Notes under the pieces: model-generated
What the model saw: only the letters and a program-made list of their open reading frames with translations
Database searches by the model: none
Told to the model about the DNA's origin: nothing
In this document: positions 12,429-22,956 of the stretch, in pieces
Layout of the letters: each line of letters opens with the position of its first letter
Position numbering within the stretch: the first letter of the stretch is position 1
Position numbers and translations under genes: made by a program
From: Mactromeris polynyma
Lineage: Eukaryota; Mollusca; Bivalvia; Venerida; Mactridae
NCBI GenBank assembly: GCA_032209605.1
Contig: JASFXZ010000098.1
Location: 308,018 to 372,017, forward strand
Direction of reading: 5' to 3'
Length of the DNA stretch: 64,000 nt

Positions 12429-12607
12429 TCCTGCAATCAAATACTATGAAAGTGAATAATGTAGAAAACATGTTCAAGACAAGTAGTACAGAGGCTTAAA
12501 GTAAAAAGATAGTTATAAAATAGCTTCAAAAATCACAATGATAACGGATAGAGATTTAGGAAATGACTTGTGGTACAGCTTCGTACTGCTAGAATTCTAG
12601 TCTAGGG

Positions 12608-13383
12608 GTATGGCAGTTATCAAAGGGTATGGGAGTTATCAAAGTGTATGGAAGCTATCTGAGGGTATGGGAGTTATCAGTGTATGGGAGTTATCAAAGG
12701 GAATGGGAGATATCAAAGGGAACGGGAGTTATCGAAGGGAATGGAAGTTATCAAAGGGAATGGGAGATATCAAAGGGAATGGAAGTTACTAAAGGGAATG
12801 GGAGATATCAAAGGGAACGGGAGTTATCGAAGGGAATGGAAGTTATCAAAGGGAATGGGAGATATCAAAGGGAATGGAAGTTACTAAAGGGAATGGGAGA
12901 TATCAAAGGGAATGGGAGATATCAAAGGGAATGGGAGTTATCGAAGGGAATGGAAGTTATCAAAGGGAATGGGAGTTATCAAAGTGTATTGGAGTTATGG
13001 AAGGGATCGGGAGTTGTCAAAGGGAATGGGAGTTATCAAAGGGTAATGGAGTTATCAAAGGGTAATTGAGTTATCGAAGGGAATGGGAGTTATCAAAGGG
13101 TAATGGAGTTATCGAAGGGAATGGGAGTTATCAATGGGTAATGGAGTTATCGAAGGGAATGGGAGTTATCAAAGGGTAATTGAGTTATCAAAGGGTATGG
13201 AGTTATCGAAGGGAATGGGAGTTATCAAAGGGTAATTGAGTTATCGAAGGGAATGGGAGTTATCAAAGGGTATGGAAGTTATCGAAGGGAATGGGTGTTA
13301 CCAAATGGTATGGAAGTTATCGAAGGGAATGGGAGTTGTCAAAGGGTATGGAAGTTATCGAAGGGAGTGGGAGTTATCACATG
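12608..13383. repeat. 18-19-bp tandem array upstream of the MLX start codon
   Basis: About 41 units built on gggaatgggagttatcaaa with taat, tatgg and agatat variants. Purine-rich on the plus strand and stop-poor in several frames, hence overlapping spurious open frames. Sub-blocks (for example gagatatc-aagttact pairs near 12770-12900) are themselves duplicated. Confidence 0.96.
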
Positions 13384-13727
13384 GTATATCAGTTATGAGT
13401 ATGAATGTTTTATAGAGAAAGATATATGGACATCATCATGCATATATTCAGATATAAATTTATGTAATATTCATTTAAGGTGTATACAGAGTGAATTACA
13501 GGTTATTACAGGATTTAAAAGTTTCACAAGGACTCCCCAGGAGACATGATTGTAGCATATTTTAGGTATTATTTCAAATGAGATTGACTACTAAAATTAC
13601 TATCAATTAAGTAAAAAAATACATTTTTACTTCTAATGCCCATATAACTTGTGAGCTGAATGTCTCTAATATGCTACTGACTGCAATAAACACCCATCAA
13701 ATCTTAATTTAAAGTGCCGCTAAAGGC
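13384..13727. other. Unassigned sequence between array and LINE
   Basis: AT-rich, no recognised feature; possibly MLX 5' intron. Confidence 0.4.
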
Positions 13728-16467
13728 CTTCTTCTTCTTCTTCTTCTTCTTCTTCATACAAAACACCGTCAAGATTGACTTTTATGTTTCGGCTTAGAGT
13801 GATTAAGAAATAGCAGAAATAATAGGATAGATAGAGAGAGTCAGATCAAAGGCAGAAAGTAGAAAAGGTTGCCCAACTGTTTTCCTTCCCTCATGTCAGA
13901 CCAATCCGGCTACCGTAGCGGTCCCCGGGTATTCACCCGACCGGCGCAGCTCCAGCAATCATCGGTACTTGTACTAACAATTAGGGCTAATCAATTTAGA
14001 ATTTGAGTGTTGCAAGCCCCTGTCTGAAATGTACCAGATCTGGGGCCTCGGCTATGGTTGCCGGTAGACTGTTCCAAGATGCCACTGTCCGAGGGAAAAA
14101 GCTATGCTTGAGAGTGTCAGTTGTAGAGGAAATGTGCCTGTAGCATTTTGAGTGCTTCTTCCTAGTACGTGTAGGTGCTGGTGTGAGGAATGTATCCGCT
14201 GGGATGTCGACATGGTTGTTAACAATCTTGTAGAACATGGTTAGTTGTTGTTTTGTTCTCCTGGATTCCAGCGACTCCCATCCAAGATGATATAACATAT
14301 CACTCACACTGCTTGTGTTGCGATATCTGTTGGTCGCATATCTCGCTGCACGTCGTTGGACCATTTCCACTTTTCTTGTTGCTGTTGCCGTGTATGGGTT
14401 CCAGATACTAGCACTGTACTCGAGTCCAGACCTCACCAAGGCGTAGTAAGCGGACGTTTTGGTTTGCTGGTTGTTGATGCGTAGGTTCCTTTGAAGAAAT
14501 CCCAGCATGCTGTTGCCCTTTTTACAACCCTGTTTATGTGGGTATTCCAGGATAGGTTGGAGGTCAGGTCTACTCCCAGGTACCGTGCTGTATCTACCTC
14601 CTGTAAAGCTTGACCTTTGAGGGAATAATCGGTGATAATGGGGCTCTTGGATCTTGTTAGTCGGAGGGTGTTACATTTATCTGGATGAAACAACATACCC
14701 CATCTCTTCTCCCAGCTGGCCAATGCGTTCAAATCTTGTTGGAGTTGTTCTGCATCTTTTTTACTGGTGATTTCTTTGTACACTGCACAATCATCAGCAA
14801 ACAGTCTAGTGTTTGACTGGACACAGTCGGGTAAGTCGTTGATGAAGACCAGAAAAAGTAGTGGTCCGAGGACTGTTCCTTGAGGGACACCGCTCACTAC
14901 AGGGGCGTCATCTGAAGTGGCTCCATCAACAACAACTCTCTGTATACGGTTGGTCAAGAAGGACTTTATCCACTCTAGTTGGTTACCTCGTATACCATAA
15001 TGGTGAAGCTTAAGGATTAGTCGTTGGTGTGGGACACGGTCGAATGCCTTGGAGAAGTCGAGGATTACCATGTCTACCTGTTTCTTCTTGTCCAGACTTG
15101 TTGCTAATTCTTGTGATAGAGTTAGGAGCTGAGTTTCACATCCCCTTCTGGCTCTGAAACCGTGTTGACAATCAGTTAGGATGGAGTGCTGGTTCAGATG
15201 TTTCATGATATGGCTTGTAAGTATGTGTTCTTGAAGCTTACAACAAATGCTGGTCAATGAGACAGGTCTGTAATTACTGGCTTTGAACCTTTCCCCTTTT
15301 TTGAAGATGGCTGACACATTAGCCTGCCGCCAATCATTCGGAACTTTCCCACATTCCAGTGTCTTCTTGAAAAAGGCAGTTAGAATTGGTGCCAGTTCTT
15401 CCGCTAGCTGTTTCAGAATCCTGGCTGGAATCATGTCTGGACCACATGCTTTGCTAGGGTTTATCTTACTTAGGAGTTTAAAAACTCCTTCTGTGGTGAT
15501 GTTGATGTCCGGCATTGAAGGGTAGGGTTCTCCATCAGGGGTAACAATGTTTGTTGTGTCTTCTTGTGTGAAGACCGATTCATACTGTCTGTTTTAGATA
15601 TTGGCCTTTTCCATTGGGTCAGCGTGCATTTTTCCATGTTCTTTTAGTGGCGATATACCGACATTATCTTTCCGGCGACTCTTGATGAAGGACCAAAATC
15701 TCTTTTGTTTGCTTGCTGTTCCATCTTCGTCCGAGTCAATGATGTTTTCAACATACCTCCAGTACTCTTGTCTCTCTTCTTTTTGTACAGTTGATTTGAA
15801 TTGTTTGTACTTAGAGATGTCAGATGCCTTTCTAGATTTCCTCTGTCTATTGAACAATTTTATTTTCTTTCGATGGAGGGCTTTTATTCTTCTACTAAAC
15901 CAAGGTTTTTGCTTATGATCTCCTCTGATGGTTGCTTGAGGGATGTGTTTATCCATTAAATCTTTCAATTTTGTTTTGAAGATGTTCCAAGACGAATCAA
16001 CGTCAGATGAGGTGACAGTTTTGGCATATTCTTCTGAGAATTGTCGCAGTTCTTGTTTGATCGACTGGAAGTCTGCTTTATTGTACCTATAGACAGTACG
16101 TGAATGGCTTTTCTTCGGAAATGGGCGGAGACTTGATTCAATGAAGACTGTATCATGGTCTGAAATGCCAGGTATGACATGGACTTGGTTGATCAACATC
16201 TCATTGTTTGTAAAGAAAAGGTCTAAGATGTTGGCAGTATCCTCTGTGGTGCGGGTTGGTTCCCTAACGACTTGTTCAAGGAAGGAGTCTTTGGCTATGG
16301 TAAGTAGCTGTTGACTCTGGGCTCCATGTGAAGGATACGGGCCAACTGTATCTTCTTCCCAGTTGATATGCGGAAGGTTGAAGTCACCCCCAATCCATAG
16401 GTGTGCACCGTTTTGTGTTGGGACTCTTGATATGTAGCCCTGGAGTGTCTCTAGGTACTCTTGGCCT
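13728..16467 (-). mobile_element. 5'-truncated non-LTR retrotransposon (jockey/CR1-like) with (GAA)n tail
   Basis: Read on the minus strand, the element enters near 16467 inside the apurinic-like endonuclease domain and runs through reverse transcriptase to a 3' untranslated part. It ends in a GAA microsatellite (plus-strand CTT run, about 13728-13757). Truncation at the 5' end is typical of target-primed reverse transcription. The (GAA)n tail and the EN-RT order argue for the jockey/CR1/L2 assemblage; the exact clade cannot be set by eye. It lies 1.3 kb upstream of the MLX start codon, so it may sit in a 5' intron or the promoter-distal flank of MLX. No clear target-site duplication was found. 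Confidence 0.9.
13996..16466 (-). pseudogene. Endonuclease-reverse transcriptase ORF of the LINE, one nonsense codon and one frameshift
   Basis: The partial ORF begins with the end of the endonuclease domain, including WIGGDFNLP and the catalytic SDHD motif (16152-16163). A linker rich in basic residues and then the reverse transcriptase follow: RPVSLTS, FSKAFDRVPH, SGVPQGTVLGPLLF, and the active-site FADD at 14790-14801 (the YxDD box with F). The C-terminal region contains LGVDLTSNLSW and WNSLP. An in-frame TAA interrupts it at 15594-15596. Near 14519-14523 a run of five A (minus strand) puts the reading out of frame, and one extra A would rejoin it to the downstream frame ending at 13996. 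With only two lesions the copy looks young. It is 5'-truncated and therefore unlikely to be autonomous. Confidence 0.9.
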
Positions 16468-17286
16468 CAAATCATTGACAGTTGATTTTAATCCCAAGAC
16501 AGCCAGGGATGTCAAAATGGACCAATTTGCTAAATTCCAACATACACTTCTAAATTGTTGGCATCCGTAGATAAATGATATTTTTACGAGGTAACACTTA
16601 AATACTGCAAGTGTGAAACAAAAGATCATTAAAATGCGCAGCATAATCGAAAGTACGAACTGTATACGGTGCGAATAAATCTATTCAGAGAAATACACAA
16701 ATTCGATCATAACAGTCGAATTTTCGAAACAAACCACCATTAGAACTGTTAATAATGATGCATTATTGATAAGAAATGATAGAATGGAAAAAAGACGTGG
16801 CTTACCGAAAGGAAAACCGATAAATTTCCACCACTTGTTTACGTTTCCTATTTTTTCGACCTCAATCCGAGTAGTAATAAAGTCCGTACTATCCGTACTT
16901 TTATATTACGGCCGGCATCAAGAGGAAAACTTGCTATTTTTAAAGATAGCATAAACTGTATCTACCGTATATCTGTATGAAGTAGTATTTTATATTTGAT
17001 AACTGCAACGTGATGTGAATTAATTAAACAGTCTTATATAACAGTATTTTTGTCCTAAAACTGTATTAATTTGAACATAACTGATAATACGTTGTGCTGA
17101 ACACAATATACAGCTTAAATACGATCCCTTTATCAATAATTACATACATGAACCTTTTTTTTTTTGGCCTATAAACACCTTTTAAAAAATACATGTATAT
17201 AGTAAATGACTGCATAGAATATTAAATAACCTGCATCTGCTGTGAAATTATATTCAAAAAACAATAGAACGCCTCACTTAGATTTC
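16468..17286. other. Unassigned sequence upstream of LINE
   Basis: No gene, RNA or repeat recognised. It could hold the MLX non-coding first exon, but nothing in the sequence fixes it. Confidence 0.35.
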
Positions 17287-17478
17287 CAACCTCTTCTAAG
17301 TGACGTCATTTCCAGATAACGTCACGTGTGACGTCACCATGTACTGACAGTAAGCAACATTTGCACCATATGGCAATATGGAAACGAAGTGAACATATGG
17401 AGTATTGTTTCCCGCTTTGCAAATAGTGACATCACATGTTGCGTTTTCTTGAAACGACATCACTTACAGAAGAGGTTG
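17287..17478. mobile_element. Foldback MITE with about 75-bp inverted repeats carrying CRE and E-box motifs
   Basis: The left arm starts caacctcttctaagtgacgt; the right arm (reverse complement) starts caacctcttctgtaagtgat. They align for about 75 bp with scattered C/T and G/A changes. The left arm retains two TGACGTCA palindromes and an overlapping CACGTG between 17301 and 17338; in the right arm the same sites are mostly TGATGTC or CATGTG. The transposon superfamily is not identified. Confidence 0.8.
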
Positions 17479-17514
17479 TAATATATAATATACAATTCAG
17501 AAATTTATTTTTAG

Positions 17515-17665
17515 TTACCATATGTATCAGCGCCGTAGCCACACTGAGGCAGTTGCCTCGGTTAAAATTTGCAGGACATTTCCTAGAAAAAAAAACGTGG
17601 GGAAACATGCCCCCTAGACTGCCTCGGTTTAAATATGCCTCTGGCTATGGCACTGTATATCGGAG
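17515..17665. mobile_element. Possible decayed transposon fragment
   Basis: Contains two similar stretches, gaggcagttgcctcggttaaa and gactgcctcggtttaaa, within a 95-codon frame. It ends in a phrase (ctctggctatggcactgta) resembling ends of interspersed repeats. No transposase motif seen. Confidence 0.3.
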
Positions 17666-17857
17666 GGAAGTGGCCAAACTAATTATAATGCCTGTTATTT
17701 CAATAATAATGTTTACGTTTTAAAAACCGTTCTGTCATACTTAACCTTTTTCACTCTCAGGAATAAGTACTAATTTTGAACTTTGAATAATTTAGTAAAT
17801 TAAAGCTTTTCTATACAAAAGTTTATAGATAAACGAGAGGTACCTTTGAAATAGATG

Positions 17858-18184
17858 TGTATGTCACAAAGATGCCTTGTTGGCAACAGTGTATGTCACA
17901 AAGATGCCTTGTTGGCAACAGTGTATGTCACAAAGATGCCTTGTAGTCAGCAGTGTATGTCACAAAGATGCCTTGTTGGCAACAGTGTATGTCACAAAGA
18001 TGCCTTGTAGGCAGCAGTGTATGTCACAAAGATGCCTTGTTGGCAACTGTATGTCACAAAGATTCCTTGTTGGCAACAGTGTATGTCACAAAGATGCCTT
18101 GTTGGCAACAGTGTATGTCACAAAGATGCCTTGTTGGCAACAGTGTATGTCACAAAGATGCCTTGTTGGCAACAGTGTATGTCA
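17858..18184. repeat. 32-bp tandem array, 10 copies
   Basis: The unit is gtatgtcacaaagatgcctt followed by gttggcaacagt. One copy is 3 bp short and two have tagtcagc/taggcagc variants. Reading frames through it are artefacts. Confidence 0.97.
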
Positions 18185-18555
18185 ATTATTGAAGCCTGAA
18201 TAATCAAGAATTGTTTTAAGTATGAAGTCACTTTGAATACCACAATTGTACGTCCAAGCATTTACTACCAACTGATAATTTTCAGCCAATCAGAGCAATG
18301 TAGTCTTTGAACGATGCAGTCAAATACACTTGTTGTTTTTGCCTTTGACTCGCCAAGTACCTGTTTGCTACAGTGTTGTCTCTTATATTTGTACCTCAGA
18401 ATTCAATGGCTGCAACACGTATGATAAGAGTTTTAATCCAATCATGAAGAACCAGCATATTCAAAATACAACATGCTATAAGAATTAATGACTTTAGTTT
18501 TGATTCATAACTAACTGAGAAGGTAAATTTGTTCAATATTTCCATTGGTCAATGT
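18185..18555. other. Unassigned intergenic sequence
   Basis: No recognised feature. Confidence 0.4.
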
Positions 18556-19106
18556 TACATGGCTCATACAAAACACGCGAAATTCAAGTACTTTTCACCC
18601 ATTTTCAAGGACCAGAAATGTTGATTTTTTTTTGGTATGGAGAAGAAAGGATCCATGATACTTTTCAAGAAAATTACACAGCATGAGAATTACTTTAAGG
18701 GGACATAAAACCTGTACCATACTGTACTATATGTTACCTTTACTATCGCCTACTTGGGTGTAGGCCTGCACTGTAGAAGATAGCTCGTCATTTTTTTGCT
18801 TTTCTGTCATTGTTAGTATGTTATTGTTATTTTCTATTAGCCTCAGAAGAATTCAAGGGTAATATACCAAATTTGTTTTCTTCTTCAAAATTCAAATACA
18901 TTTCAAGGAGTTTTTGGCTGTTACAAATTCTAGTACTTTTCAAGGAGTAAGCATCAAATTCAAGGACTTTTCAATTAAGCATCAAATTCAAGGACTTTTC
19001 AATTAAGCATCAAATTCAAGGACTTTTCAATTAAGCATCAAATTCAAGGACTTTTCAATTAAGCATCAAATTCAAGGACTTTTCAAGAATTGGCGAACCT
19101 TGTTTT
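18556..19106. mobile_element. hAT-like non-autonomous element, copy 1
   Basis: Carries the phrases aattcaagtacttttcaccc, cccattttcaaggacc, aaggagtttttggctgt and gcatcaaattcaaggacttt, in the same order as the copy at 21083-21452, and ends near ttggcgaaccttg. The ggttc...gaacc-type termini and the 'ttcaaggacttttcaag' theme suggest a hAT-type MITE. It contains a private 28-bp internal array. Confidence 0.55.
18951..19087. repeat. 28-bp array, 5 copies, inside hAT-like copy 1
   Basis: The unit gcatcaaattcaaggacttt followed by tcaattaa repeats five times at the 3' part of the element. The sister copy at 21 kb has this sequence only once. Confidence 0.95.
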
Positions 19107-21082
19107 ATTGGCTGACAACTTCAAAGTACAACCTATCTGAAGTCAATAAAAACGGACTATAAGTCGGTGCATTAACATACAATATTGCTTGCAATTTAGT
19201 GAACTTGATGAAGTAGCAAATACCTTTATCTATCTGTAAAAAATTCTGGCCATTAATACCAATGTTGTTCAATCCATCACTGACAGTGAACAGTTTGATT
19301 GACACCAAAAACATGGAAAAGATAGACAACAAACACAGTTACATCAAATTAATTTTTTCTTCTCATCCTTTTTTCTCTAACTTTTTTGTAATAGACTGTA
19401 CAAAGTTATGAACAAATTCATAATTATTCATATAAATCTTTCAAGTCTGTACACAAAGTATGATTTAAAATATGAAATAAACAATGATTAATAATAAATT
19501 TTAAAACATATAATAGCAGCTGAGTTAGATAGCGGTATGTGATGACATCAGAGGGTATGTATAACAATTAGTTCATTGGATATGACACCCAGTCTAACTA
19601 AAAGCAGATTGGCAGCCACTCATTTTTCAGGACAAATTTTTTAAAATCTGACTGTGTGAAAACTAAATGTACAACAATTTGCAAATGAGTTCTAACTAAC
19701 CAGATCAATAATTCTTTGTAAACTTTACTAAAGTTACGTCTATTAATTCCATTTTGGAAATACAATATTCCTCGTATTGACTTACAGACTAAATTATTTG
19801 TATATCTATTTATCAGAAAATTTGAACAGAAAATGAACAGACCAATTTAATGAGACAAATGCATGAACACATAACGCACTGTATAACACAGTATTGGTAT
19901 AAGGAAATACTAGGTTACTACATCTCCTGATACCATTCTAATTGCTACAAACAAACTAACACTGATATCACTACAAGGATACAGGTGCTTCTAAATACAA
20001 AATGTATAGCCAATTGTTTCCATTTAAGCACATGACTAGTAAAACAAGACATTTCACCACTACACATTAACATACAATGTATACTGTTTGTAATAATCAT
20101 ATCGACACAAAGTCTTGCTGGTCACAACAAGTATGCAAAGTACCAATCAGTTACATCTATTTAAATCTCAATCAATCAGAAGTAATTCAAGTTGCTTTTC
20201 CCCACATTGTAACTGATTTCAACTAATCTGTATAGTACAGAAGATGGAATATAGAAATAGACGATGTTGACCAACATTGAAATATAACTCTCTGCCATTA
20301 ATACCCTTTTAAATGGTAACATACATGTACTATCACATACATACAAACAGTTCTTGAGTGATATGTCAATGATAAACAATTCAGAAGATGGAATTGTTGT
20401 AACTTGTAAAACAAAAACCTCCGAGATAAAGCAAGTCCAAACAAGTATTTACAATACATTCATTATAATGAGAGATGATAATGTTCACCTACATTTATTT
20501 CAGTTTTTAAAGAAAATTATTCAGGCAATTTTACACTGAAATAACAAATATTTAATTGACCACGGGTGTAGACTCTGATATACAGATGATTGGTGAATAT
20601 TGAAATATATGGCATTATAATTAGAAATGTATTTAAGACCCATTTCATTTTCTGTATGTTGGTAAGTGAAAATGCATTGATTATTCAAACTGAATGTTTT
20701 TGGAAAGGATTTTTGCACATTTTATTTTAAAAATCACATTGTAATCAACAACAAGTTTGCATCTCGCCATCATGAGACAAACACAGTAAATGATCAATGT
20801 GAAACTGAATTAATGATAATAAGATGAGGGTTCTCAGTATAAATAAATGACTGTATGCACACTGAATGACAATAAAAAGTACAAAGCATGGTATATATAA
20901 CTGTTGTAAATATACCACATACCATGAACTAGCACGAAGATGAAACAGATTGTGATGCTTTAATGGTTAGATCATTAATTCCCTACTGTACAATTAGTTC
21001 TTACAAGTCTTTTACAATGTATTTTCTCATAATGAATAAATTAATTATACATTTTCACTGCATGTAGCGACATGAGATAATA
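19107..21082. other. Intergenic AT-rich sequence between MLX and USF
   Basis: About 2 kb without a recognised gene or repeat. A minus-strand exon-like stretch at 19279-19224 (acceptor cactgtcag, donor gtattt, containing NGQNFLQIDK) is noted but not assigned. Confidence 0.4.
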
Positions 21083-21452
21083 TACATGGTTCATACAGAA
21101 CTACCCAGAACTACTACTTTTCAAGCACTTTTTCCCCATTTTCAAGGACTAAATATGTTGATTTACCAAAAAGTTTTTTTACAAAATTCAAGTACTTTTC
21201 AAGCACTTTTTCCCCATTTTCAAGGACTAAATATGTTGATTTACCAAAAAGTTTTTTTACAAAATTCAAGTACTTTTCAAGCACTTTTTCCCAATTTTCA
21301 AGGACAAGAAATATTGATTAACCAAAATATTTCATTTTTTTCAAAATTCAAGTACTTTTCGAAGAGTTTTTGGCTGGTATAAATTCAAGTATTTTCCAAG
21401 GACTAGGCATCAAATTCAAGGAATTTTCAAGACCTGCGCAAATCTTGATATA
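21083..21452. mobile_element. hAT-like non-autonomous element, copy 2
   Basis: Shares with copy 1 the ordered phrases aattcaagtacttttc, ccccattttcaaggac, agagtttttggctgg and gcatcaaattcaagg, starting after atggttcatacagaac and ending near gacctgcgcaaatcttg. It carries a 78-bp internal tandem expansion in its 5' half. Confidence 0.55.
21114..21300. repeat. 78-bp internal tandem repeat, about 2.5 copies
   Basis: The unit contains tacttttcaagcactttttc, cccattttcaaggactaaat and atgttgatttaccaaaaag. Starts are spaced exactly 78 bp (21122, 21200, 21278). Confidence 0.95.
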
Positions 21453-22956
21453 ATCATTTGTAAAAACAATGAGAGTACAAAACTATTACCTCAGCAGAAA
21501 ACAATAGAAGCAGAATTTCAAAAACAAGACCAATAACCCCAATAATGAATTAAACATTTAAAATTTGAAGCATTCTTTAAACATGCATGTTGCTGAATAG
21601 TATGTGGATCTTTATAAAAGAAAAACAATTGGACAAAAGTTAAAATATTCATATTATAATCCGATATTTCCTCACAATAGCTCACGATTGGTCCCAATAC
21701 TTGACACATCAGGTATCAGTATCCCTCTGTCCTAGATAATGAACTGACTACATCATGTGCATAGTACTCTGTCAGTGCTGTAAGTTATACAAGATTTATA
21801 AATGTAAAACCATGTCACATTACATGAACAAAGTTTTTCTAATATCAAAATATATTATGCAATTTTCATGCTGAAGTTTCATTTTTCATACATGTTTTGG
21901 CAAGTGTTGATTTTCAAAACAGGGGGATAATGAATAGGGATTCTTTTCGAATAAATTGTTTATATCAAGTACGAACGCAACTCATAATGAGGCCAAGCTT
22001 GAAAATAGTGTTGTTATTCGTCTGCCACTTCAGGTTGAATAGGAGGGTAGCAAGAAGGTTTGACAATTTCATTTTAATACTGTACTTCTTTCGTTTGGTT
22101 TTATTCAATAGACTCGCGTTGATAACTATATTATAATTGGACTGGTCTCCAGGAAAACAGGGCTTAATGACAAAATTTTAGATTTTCGGGTTTTCACATT
22201 TTCTGTTTCCTCAGACTTTTAGAACCATAAACATGAAAGCCGTTGGACTCTAGGCTATGTCAGGGTCATTTTATAACATTTTAAAGACAGAGAGCGTTAA
22301 TGAGCTAGAACTGATGACATCAACTTTTAACTGGAAAATTCCGATAATGTTACAAGCGTCAATAAGCCTGGTTCCTGGAGAACGGTCCATATAATGTTTG
22401 TTATAAAGTCGAAACACGTGTCTCCACTACATTTACATTAACTCCACTTTTAAGCTCTGTAATACGCATGTATCTGTAGCCTGTATTGATTTAAAGTAAC
22501 ACGACTGTTTTAGAATTAGAATCGTATTATACAAGTTATTTCTGTATTTGTGCCAACGTTTTGGGACGGGACAAAATTTGAAGGTACATAGCAAACATTT
22601 TAATAATTAGGTCTTATAATAATTAGCAAAGACAAATGTGATATATAACGGCTGGCTATCACATATCTTAAATTGAAATACTTAGATAAAAGCTGGTAAA
22701 AGGGTCAAATTAAAAGCAAGTCTAACAGCAGTTTTCACTGGAATGATTATAGCAAGGCAACTATCTTCCAGTGTAGTCTTCCACTGAAAACTGTAGAAAT
22801 CTTGTTGCAAGTTAAGCATACGAACACAGTGCTTTGATTGGTTCAACAGTAAGTAATGTACGGGATGCTTGGGAGGCATCGAAATATTTACAATCAATTC
22901 ACTTGTAACACAAAAGTAAAATAATGGGATAAGAAACACGGAATGTAAAAACACTT
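21453..22956. other. USF 3' flank, possible 3' UTR
   Basis: Lies just beyond the USF stop codon on the minus strand. A minus-strand AATAAA (plus-strand tttatt near 22099) could be a polyadenylation signal about 0.85 kb after the stop. A CACGTG E-box occurs near 22418. No other feature recognised. Confidence 0.35.
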
